Source of the DNA: Ectobius pallidus
Lineage: Eukaryota > Arthropoda > Insecta > Blattodea > Ectobiidae
Direction of reading: 5' to 3'
DNA: 64,000 nt
Assembly (NCBI GenBank): GCA_964059195.1
Contig: CAXKWD010000006.1
Coordinates: 66,605,073-66,669,072 of the forward strand
Position numbers and translations under genes: made by a program. This document shows, piece by piece, positions 45,604 to 55,573 of this stretch. How positions within the stretch are numbered: position 1 is the first letter of the stretch; each line of letters begins with the position of its first letter. The notes beneath the pieces are model-generated. The model saw nothing but the letters and a program-made list of their open reading frames with translations. It had not been told where the DNA came from and made no database searches.

Positions 45604-46178
45604 TACTAGGATAAGTCAATTAGTATCCGCAAATTTTCTTAATCTTTTGTAGATAGCGTGTACCGCTTTGTGCTCGGGCACGTCGACATGATGTTCATTT
45701 GTCTCCGCTTGTGGAATGTTTGACCGTTATGACTCCAATGAGTGTTTTTTTGTCGTCTAAAGGTGTACTAGGAGCCGAAATTCATCGAGGTCTTTCCACA
45801 CAACGGTGAAGCGTGCGCGAATGGTTTGAAAAGTTGTTGCATGGCAATGCGCGCTCCCATACTGCCGTTCACACTGCTTAAACTTTTGGGAAACTGGGTT
45901 TTGAGATGTTAGAACATACAGTCCCGTCAGATTTCCATCTTTTTGGCCCACTTGTCGATTCACCAAAGACCAAGAACTGAAGGAAGTGGTGGATACGTCG
46001 CTTGCTACGCAGCCGAAAAAACTTTTCCTGAGGGCATCAGGAAGCTTGTATAACGATGGATCGAGTGAATTGAGAAGCAAGGCCACTATGTTGAAGAATG
46101 AGGTACTTGAAATTTGTGTATTGCTGTTGCAATAAATTTAAAAAAGAGAGTGCGGATGCATATGGACTTACCCTCGTA
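45604..46178 (+). mobile_element. Internally deleted mariner remnant
   Basis: The element is 45606-46176 with TA at 45604-45605 and 46177-46178. The left end CTAGGATAAGTCAATTAGTA and the right end (reverse complement) CGAGGGTAAGTCCATATGCA are clearly related, with ATCCGCA following in both. The interior encodes decayed transposase pieces on the plus strand: AVHTA, LGFEMLEH, PSDFHLFGPL (the third catalytic Asp region) and IEKQG near the C-terminus. The N-terminal and central parts are mostly deleted. The unrelated minus frames are shadows. Confidence 0.8.
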
Positions 46179-46401
46179 TCTCTTCCGATAAGTACTAAAA
46201 CATTAACCTGAATATTTTGTGTAACATTCATTGATGCTTGCTTTATATAAACAACGGATTTTTATTTTTTTTAAATTCTGTTTGCCAAGTTATTTTATAT
46301 GGTAAATTAAAAGTTTGAAAAATTAACGAATGATAATACTATCTTTAAATAACTAAGGCTTACACGATTAGTAACCTTAGTCTACCCATTGTGAAGACAA
46401 T

Positions 46402-47282
46402 TACGAGGGTCATTCAATAAGTAATGCAACACATTTTTTTTCTCGGCCAATTTTGGTTGAAAAAAGTTGAAATTTTGTTTGGGGCATCTATAAATAATCC
46501 CGCTTCATCTCATATGGTTACATTAATTTCCGATTTGTGGCAGCGCTGTAACTAGCCTTCAAAATGGCATCTGTAATGAAGATGCGTTTCAAACAGAGAC
46601 CAGTTATTGAGTTTCTTTTGGCGGAAAACCAGAGCATCACAGATATTCATAGGCGCTTGCAGAATGTCTACGGAGACCTGGCAGTGGACACTTGTTCACC
46701 AGTTGGGGTACTCAAAGGTTTGTTCCCACTGGGTTCCTCGACGCCTAACTGAAGACCACAAAGAACAAAGAAGGACCATCTGTGTGGAATTGTTTGCTCG
46801 TTATGAGGCTGATGGTGACAATTGTTTGTCAAACATTTTCACAGACAGTGAAACATGGGTTTATCACTTCGAACCAGAAACAAAATGGCAATCCATGGAG
46901 TGGCACCACACCAACTCTCCTTCGAAGAAAAAGTTAAAAGCCATACCCTCAGCTGGTTCTTCTGGGACTCTGAAGGGGTTATTCTGTTTGATGTCCTCCC
47001 TCATGGTGGAACAATCAACTCTAAAGTGTATTGTGCTACTCTAAGGAAATTGAATGCGGCAAGACGTTGGCTCCGACATAAACCAGTAGAGTGGTAACAT
47101 GCAGACATACAGGCCCTCCCATTAAGGTGGCGTAAGGCTGTAGCATTGAACGGAGATGATATTGAAAAGTTGGGTTTTGTAGCCAAAAGATTGGGGAATA
47201 ATATGTTGTATTTGAATCCTCAATAAAACCAATTGCTGTAAGAAAAAAAATGTGTTGCATTACTTATTGAACGGCCCTCGTA
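46402..47282 (+). mobile_element. Mariner element with internal deletion
   Basis: The element is 46404-47280 (877 bp), flanked by TA (46402-46403 and 47281-47282). The ends CGAGGGTCATTCAATAAGTA and, as reverse complement, CGAGGGCCGTTCAATAAGTA are followed by ATGCAACACATTTTTTT in both, giving TIRs of about 38 bp. Full mariners are near 1.3 kb, so about a third is missing. Confidence 0.9.
46564..47226 (+). pseudogene. Mariner transposase, deleted and frameshifted
   Basis: The ATG at 46564 begins a mariner-type N-terminal helix-turn-helix (KQRPVIEFLLAENQSITDIH, then RRLQNVYGDLAVDT). A deletion and frameshift near 46700 join it to SHWVPRRLTEDHKEQR and the first catalytic Asp region (FTDSETWVYHFEPETK). 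Reading then shifts again. The block holding the second and third catalytic Asp is absent. The C-terminal end (LRWRKAVALNGDDIEKLGF) is present and stops at 47224-47226. It cannot be catalytic. As a bearer of good TIRs it might still be mobilised by a complete relative. Confidence 0.85.
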
Positions 47283-48093
47283 TATATTATATATTTAAAA
47301 AAAACTTCTAAACAATTTCTTTATTTTGTGAGAGGAGATAAATTTTGAATTTGACTGAAAAACATGAACATTGAAATTGGGGAAACGGACGATTAAAGTT
47401 TGCATGCACTGGCAGTTTAAAGCTCAAGGTACTTATATATTTAGATTTTAATAACATGTTTCCATGCGCCCAAATGGCTTAAAATTTATGAAGTTACACT
47501 TTAGGGTATGCTGGATTTTTTAAAACCAACATCCCAAAATAGCTTTTTTATCCAAAATGGCGAAACAGACCTTCTGTCAGCTCTTAAGTAGCGATCAAAC
47601 TGAAGTGCTTCCAGTTTCCGAAACTAAAATTTCATTCGGGATGTAATTTCCGAGATCAGTTTGTGGTAGCAAAGCTCTGGAACTGTATAGTTAGCAGAAC
47701 GGTTAGAATGAGAGTGAGTAGAGGGGAAATGCTCTCATATCTACAGTAGGTTCTACAATTACCGAAGCGAAGGAATTGATTTCACACTCAAGTGATGTAG
47801 TTAAGCAAACAGTTAATAAGTGCAAGTAAAACTCAGTGCTCTGAAAACTTGTTTACTCGTGTTCCTTCTTAGTCATAAAGCCCTGTCAGTGTTTTCTCTT
47901 GGTTCGCAAGGTTTATTTTTTATCCTCCATGATTATCCCCAGGAAGTATTCCAGGAATGATGTTAATATTCATTACGCAGATTCTGTTTTCTTTCGGCGA
48001 TACAAATAGAACAGAAGTTCTGTTTTTTAATTCACTTTCCTCGTTTTGAGAAATAAGAAAAAGAAGAAATTCCATGCATTTGAGAGAATAATG
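47283..48093. other. Unassigned sequence
   Basis: No supported feature was seen. Confidence 0.35.
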
Positions 48094-49510
48094 GTTATTA
48101 CTAGGGCCCGGAAGCTCATGCCCTAAGAAATCAGGAAATATGAAACCTTGAAAATATCAAAACTTGAAAATATGCCAATATGGTAAAGTGCATCTATATT
48201 ATGTACATATTAAATACAATTTCAATAGAACAAATCCAGCGCACAGGCCTATATCACCGTTCGTGCTTTACTATGCACAAGACAAAGAAAGAAAAATGTT
48301 ATACTGACAATACCATACAATATAATACTATAAATTATAGATGATGGAAAATAGCAGTAATAATAGAAGAGAAATGGCAATAATAATACAATATAATAAT
48401 AATAATAATAATAAATTTACAAAGGTTACTTCCTGTGCCTCTTCCTCCCATCCTTTTCTGCCCTGAGCTCTCGAACTTTAAACTTCAATTTCAAAATATG
48501 CACTAATAATTTGAAAGAATTAATGTCCATTGGTAGTAGAAAAGACATGTTAGTATTAAATTAACAAACTTGCATTATTCCTTAGAGGTTGAAGTAGAAG
48601 TTGTCCCGTTGTCAATGTTGACTGATGAATTCCAGACCACAATCAACACTTTGCACAAATTTTCAATTTAAATACTTAGTCTGTTGTCTCAAAAAGCACT
48701 TCTGCAATGTGAAAAATGTCTGTCCACATGAAGGAGATTATAGGGTCATAGTTAAACGACGTTAACTCACCAATGAGAGAGGCAAATATCTTGGCTTTAT
48801 TACCTACATTTTCCTCACACCCTCCAGTTTCCTATTGTCTCTAGATATTAAGTCACCTGAAAACTCTTTCTGTAAATTAGTTGACTTACCACTGGAAGTT
48901 GGTCTTACTTCGGCATTTAAGGGATTTTAACTGAAACTTTATACGCGTAACTTAACCAGTTCACAACACCGTTAGAAGTTACAACACTACTGCTAGTGAC
49001 CAGCCTGGCGCCAGCATGGGAGTATGATGCAACATGGGATTCATTGCATGACATAATCACATCAGCATTACTCCTCTCCACGTGACGAGTTGCTTCATCA
49101 CGTTACTGCCAATATAATCCAGCTAAGAAGTTTAAAAAAATTAAAACTCGTTAAAATACGTCATATAGGCATTAAAATATTGAAATATGATGCATTTAAC
49201 AAAATAAAACCTTAATACTCGTTAAAATGTGCTACATAGTCTCCAAAATAATGAAATATGGTGAATTTATGAAATTCACAAAAATTTGCAGTTATATGCA
49301 CAATAAAATCATTTTCAAATAACAGAGAACTCCATAATTCGTACTGATAATGTATCATATTTCATATTGCTCCCATTGGATATGCCCTGGGTCTCCAAGT
49401 GGATGATACGCTTATTTCCCAATAGAAGTCAGAGTGACAGGTGCATAACATACATTTTGAGCCCTAAGAAATGATATGCAAATGCATGAACTCCGGGCTC
49501 TAGTTATTAC
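48094..49510. mobile_element. 1.4-kb hAT-type element with 8-bp target-site duplication
   Basis: The element is 48102-49502. The ends are TAGGGCCCGGAAGCTCATGC and, as reverse complement of the right end, TAGAGCCCGGAGTTCATGC. Both are followed by CTAAGAAAT or TTTCTTAGGG-like sequence. The 8-bp direct repeats GTTATTAC at 48094-48101 and 49503-49510 are perfect. The interior may hold decayed minus-strand coding pieces (FMWTDIFHIAEVLFE around 48690-48750), which I cannot assign. A short (ATA)n array lies near 48395-48413. Confidence 0.85.
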
Positions 49511-50748
49511 AATCTTTCTCTATTCATTTTATTGATTTTACTGTTGGCCTGTAGCCTATATAAGAAATTCAGTTGGTTGTATTATACCTACATCTTAGCC
49601 TGAAGAAATTCTAGTTATATTTATACGAGTCTCTTTAATGATAATAAACCTTTTCACTAATCGTGGACGCACAAAGAATGTATACCATATTTTCATTAGT
49701 GTAATTAGTGCTTATCAATTTTTATTACTTAAATTTATTGAAATGAGATGTACGTGTACAGTTTGAATGTTATGTTGCGAATATTTAATTCCAACTTAAA
49801 TTTTTAAACAAAATTAAGTAAACGATCACCTTAATTGTCGCATGATACCATAGTGTCTTTTATCTGTGGTACGTATCAAACGTTTTACATGTATACATGT
49901 ATAATTATTACAAGTGCATGTACTTACGCAGTTTGACAGTTATTTACGCTAAATGAAATGAGTAGTATGGAGTTCATTTTATTTCTAATTGTTTCATATG
50001 AACGTATAATAATAAAATCAGCTATTCAGACTTCTGTAGGTGTAATAAAGATTGGTTCGAAACCGCCTATAGCCGCCTATAATACCGCATATAATACTAC
50101 CTGAATATATGTTTTTATCTATAATTTTGTTAGTTAATTCTAAGTGTGACACTACCTCATTTAAATGCTGAATTATATAGGCCTAAATGATCATCTAACC
50201 ACGAGGTTAACTTCACCCTACAGACACACGATGAGAGTGTTTCTAGTTTTTTTACCGTCTTCTTACTAGAAGTTACTAGAAAGTATAAACTGACCGTTTA
50301 AAATATCTGTTCACTCTCTAATTGTTTAGGTGCCAGACGGTCAGTATTTAAGAGGCAGTACACAATAAATGATGCTGATCGCTTGTTTTAGTGCGCCTTT
50401 GAGGCATTTATGGGAATGCACTTCCATGTAGTTGATGTGAACCGTGAGCAAACCGAAAAACGCGGTACAAATCCTGAGAGAGCGATATTAACTACATTTA
50501 ATTCCTCTGGTATCATATTATCCTTTGCTGGGGCCGTCTGGCTACTGCGCTACCAGTTCCACGGAACTACGAAAAATCTGTAACATTCGGAGATATTAGA
50601 TTATATTGATTACATTCTTCATGAATAAATTATTAATTTGCTTCTTAGTTATCTTGTTCTAACAGATGGAGAACCAGGAAACATTAAGATTTTGTACCAG
50701 TTTACTTCTTGTCGATAGAGTAAGGGTCACAGATTGAACGAAAATCAG

Positions 50749-50788
<40 letters not shown>

Positions 50789-53700
50789 ATAATAATAATA
50801 ATAATAATAATAATAGTAATAATAAAATTAATATATTAAAGTTTGAAAACTAAGATTAAAGTTACCTTGTTCTAATGTTACATGAGTATATTCCTTGAAT
50901 AATAAGCGAGACACAATAAGTTATAGGCTACTACTACTTCTTTATTATAGTGTGTCTACCAGGTGATGGCGATGACGTTGGATTGAGAGATGTTCTCTAG
51001 AGTTGGATGTGATATTGGGAGTGGCGGATGCAGCATCTCGTCGATACAGCTGTGGAGTTAGCGTGTCTCCCGGCCGATATCTAGGGCACTCTACAGCTCC
51101 AAGTCTTTTACATACACCATCACCCTATCGCTAATAAAGAATACCACTGCTTCGACCTCTGAAAGAGGCGTGGAGCTTACATAGCCAGCATATAAGGAAT
51201 TGTACTTCTGGAATGACCTAGTGTATTATCATTATTCTGGAGATTTTTACATTTTTTAATTAGAACATTTTAATATGCATTCCACTCTTAAGTTTGACAA
51301 ATAATTATATAATATTTACATTTGTTTCATGGATTTTAAGCATATTATCGTGATTCTAGGGATTTTCCTTAATCACTTTTTATTAAGACAACGTTTTAAT
51401 GTCTACCGATGTTTTTTCAAGACTAATAGAGGCATAAATTTAAGCTTGTGATTAGTGTTATGTTTTCGGAAGATATAGGCCTAAGCATGTTTAATTTACC
51501 AAACATTATTCTAGCCGATAGCCGTTTCAATCTAAATCAAGAACATCTAAAGAATTAATTAATTATAGAAAAGTAATATTTTATAAAATAAAATATTTTA
51601 TAATAACAATTTGATCTTTTAGGGTGTTCACTGCTTCTGGGTGAAATAAGTAGAGTCGTAAATGACGAATTTATGGAAGGATATAAATTATTATTTAGAA
51701 TATTAGGTGACAATTTCAATACCTCTTGTTGTAGAGTACCGCTAGATCCATTCATTACTCTTAACCCTTCCAGCACTGTACACACATTTATTGCTTATAT
51801 CCGAGCAGTATTGTCCATAGATGCTTTGATTTTCATTAAAAGCTTATTAAATTTCATATTTCTAAGAGGAAACGGGGCTTATCGTCTGCTAATCGAGTAG
51901 GTAATATTAAAACATGCATTAATAATCTTTTTGAAAGATTTTCAATATCGCTTATTTTAAAAATTCACTTCCAATAATTTAAGTGTATAGCTGATAAAGT
52001 AGATGTGTTTAAAATACTATACATACCAGAACTCGTACATTTTTGTAACCGCTTCGATACAAGTTTGGAATAGGACAACATTTTGAATTGTACACAATTC
52101 ACGAGACCATAGTGTTCTAATAAAGTATATTATTTCAAGAATAAAATAGGTATGTAACAGTTACGTGCTAGAGCTATACACATTGTGTTACTTCTTGTAC
52201 GTATATGTTAAGCAATAACAAGCCTATAACGAGCTCTTTTGCATAAGCGATTAATTGTAAAACGTTAGGTAATGTGCGATTTCAAGAATCCCATATATGA
52301 CCCAAGCCTTGAACTGAACTTAAAAGGAACAATAATACATGCATTTCAGATGATAGCAGCATGCTAATATATATGAGGAAAATAAATAACTAATAAATTA
52401 TGACATTCTTATATTTTTCATAGTTAAAATAAATAAAATTGATGTTTGATGTGTTGTCCAATCTTTGTTCGCAATACACCAGCTTCGCCATGTAAGCCTA
52501 CGGTGACTTTAAAAAGCAAAGGATAGGAAGCTTAGCCTATATACCATAATTAATTATGGTAACTATGCAAGCTAGACAGTGGAAATCTACAGCTGGATAG
52601 AATTTAGGGTTAGTGAATGGTTCATCAATAGCTTTGTGGTTGAAGCCAACTCCAGGCGTTTGCCTATGTCAATGAACTGAGAGGGTAATGAATGTTTGTT
52701 CGGTCTGCAAGCTCGCTAAAGGATCATATAGACTTGGTGCAATAATATTAACAGACCAGATCCATCCGTTCCTCTGGGAAACAGCTTGCAGTAACCGGAT
52801 AATTTCGAAATCGTTTGTAAGCTTTAGAAGTGTGTCACTGGTACCAACAAGCAACCCCATTTTATTGGCAGTATAATGAGATTGGAGCGATAATGAGTTT
52901 CACGTACAATTAGTTTATATCACCGTACGTTTGCTTCTGGCATGTAATATGCTGAGCTGGGAACAGGAATGACGTAAAAGAAGACTTCAACCTTAATATG
53001 TCATTACGTTGGTATGATAAGTAGACACCTTTGCTTAACATACATATGCTAATCGAACTCTGAAAAAGCTTTATTTAAAATTGTGAGTGGTGGATCGCTA
53101 TTTCTACCCATATTTATAAATAAGTTTCCTGCATTCTTATATCAGACGAGATTTTTCTCAGATCTTTTCCTCTTCTTTTGACCATTAGTGGTGTTTTAGA
53201 TAGTATGCCTTTTTATTATAATCAAGGATTGCGAGTTCAAACCAGTTTGGGGGATATTCTTCGCGCCATGCTCGTTACACTGTGCAGAGAACATTTTACT
53301 GAGTCCAAGACGGTTTTCACTTATGAATACAATACCGGTGCTGCCCTCAGTCTCAGGTACAGAGTTACGTTATAGGCCACCTTACGTAATATGAAGACGA
53401 ATGCAGCGCTATTTTACAAACAAATGCACGTTACTCAGACTTAGAAAACAAATGCCGACAAATCGGAGTCTGTCCCTCGCTTATGTAGAAGTAAACATTG
53501 GTAATAAACAGGGCGCGGATTTTGATTACCTAAAAATACTGGGCCCTGGTAACATTACGTGCGGGAGTTTACGTCTCTACTGTATTGTACCTATCAAATC
53601 CGCGTGCTGGAGTTTACATAGGCACAATATTCATGCAATTCAGAAAAAGGATCAACCGTACGGTTTTTACTACCACCCGTCTTAACTCGTTTGTTGGCTG

Positions 53701-54106
53701 TTAAATTTGACGTAAACGATAGGATGGCCTGAGTTGTGATATCAGGCTTAATGTTTCTATTACATTATTATTTTAAATTTTAATTGGCTATTTACTTTTA
53801 GTAATATTCTTGATATTAATAATTAATCTCAAGAGTATTACAAAAAATACATTATTTGAACTACTAAAAATTGTTCAGTGGCATTAGATTTGACATTCTC
53901 AGTTCAATTATTATTTATGTAGAACGAATTTTGAAGAAAGCCAAATTGTGGTAACTTTTGACCTCGTAGCCTATTATTATATTGAACACAGGTAGCCCAT
54001 CATGACAGCCAGTACCATTATAAATATGTGTTATATGTTTTAATAAAATAATACTTACATATAACATAGGCATTAACTAAGGCTTGTTTTAAAATAGTAG
54101 TAATAG
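49511..54106. other. Unassigned sequence (4.6 kb)
   Basis: No gene could be supported. The only clear structure is the compound microsatellite at 50748-50816. Frames at 51555-51900, 52669-52876 and 53178-53685 (up to 94 codons) have no recognisable motif. Confidence 0.4.
50748..50816. repeat. Compound (ACT)n(AAT)n microsatellite
   Basis: About twelve ACT units followed by about nine AAT units, then an imperfect tail. Confidence 0.92.
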
Positions 54107-54303
54107 TCCCACCGGGTCGGGATCCACCTCTGGAGATCCCATAAGGGGATATTCACGGTGGATTTGTTTCCGGGATGCGCCAGTTTCCTATCTATAACTT
54201 AAACCTAGGAATAGCACAAATACCCAATCCTGAACTCGGGAATCGAACTAGGACAGTCGGAGTGAAAACAGGCGTGCAACCAACTCACCCACGGCGGCGG
54301 CGG
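54107..54303 (-). mobile_element. tRNA-derived SINE, family G, minus strand
   Basis: On the minus strand from 54303 the order is CCGTGGGTGAGTTGGTTGC (A-box region), then B box AGTTCGATTCCCGAG near 54235-54250, then a body ending GATCCCGACCCGGTGGGAC. A short flank match (GTAATA) may be a remnant target duplication. It lies 65 bp from the BEL/Pao element. Confidence 0.7.
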
Positions 54304-54367
54304 ATGTAATAAAAAATTAATAATAAATAAAAATAAATCCATACCTCTAATGGATTATTATTATTAT

Positions 54368-55414
54368 TGTATAACGTGCGTAGACAGTGGACTGTAAAAA
54401 CAATTAAATTAATTAAGGGTGATAAAGATTGTACACACGCTATACATTTCGCTTAGAATGAACGATAACAAGGTTATAAGCTAAATAAACCATAGGTGAG
54501 ATAACACTGACACTTTGATCTTCTTGAATCACAAACACTCGTTGGAAATTTCATCGACGTCTTGAAGTCTTCTTATAAGCAGGGATGATTGATTCCGCCA
54601 GTAAATGAAAGAGCTTGCTGATTTAAAAATATATTTAATAACAATTCCGGAGGACCTTTGGAGTCAATATTCCAAATAAAATTATGTGAATAACAATGAA
54701 ATACACACATGTACCAATTATATGCCGTATTAAGGTTCACAGTCAATCTTGTGATATTTTAATTCACCAAATAATACGCAATAATAATGTTACTGAATTT
54801 ATATTGCGTGTTAAAGTAGATACAGCTACGTTGCAATAAAATCAATTTAATATTATTAGCTGTATAAAATAATTTTAGAGCTTTAATGCACTCACTAGGT
54901 AATAAGATTCCTTTCGTAGCTAATATTACCTCAAAAATAGTCCTGAAGTTCAAATCAGGTCATAATCAAGATAGTCAATTCATGTAGAAATGCCTGGTGG
55001 AAGCACTAAACGAATCCAGCCTTTTCTGAGACGAATAAATGTGAAAAATTGCTTCTGTGCAATTAATATCAATTATAAAGAAGCCTTAACTTGCAGGAAG
55101 CGAAGAATAAGGAATTATGACGTTAAAAAACCACTGCTAGTTAAGTCCAGATATGGACAATGATCCTTTAAGAGGATTTAAAATGGCGAAGACGAAGAAG
55201 GAATGTTTGAAACAAGAAGAAAAGAAGAAAGCTAACAATATAAAAAACATATTGTAGAGAAATTCAACTGTCCTTAAAAATAATGAAGAGAATGCAAGGC
55301 CCCCTGAAAACGGGCGAAAAGCAGAAAGAAATCAAACCAACCATCCATCATAATAAAATTAAACATTAGCAATAAAAATATTAACAGCTAAAAAGATCAC
55401 AACATAACTGAACA
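54368..55414 (-). repeat. 3' LTR of the BEL/Pao element
   Basis: 1,047 bp, reading TGTTCAGTTATG to CGTTATACA on the minus strand. It is the same length as the 5' LTR, and I saw no difference on reading both through. Confidence 0.95.
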
Positions 55415-55573
55415 TATTGCCCGCGATTATTCACTAGGGAATAATCAAACAGAAATGCGAAGTTATGTTGGATCTTCCAAAACACCAATAAATCCTAAAA
55501 GTTGAAAAATAAGAATAACTAAACGAAGAAAATGCATTGAAGTCTGAAGATACCAAGCAAAATAACGACTGCT

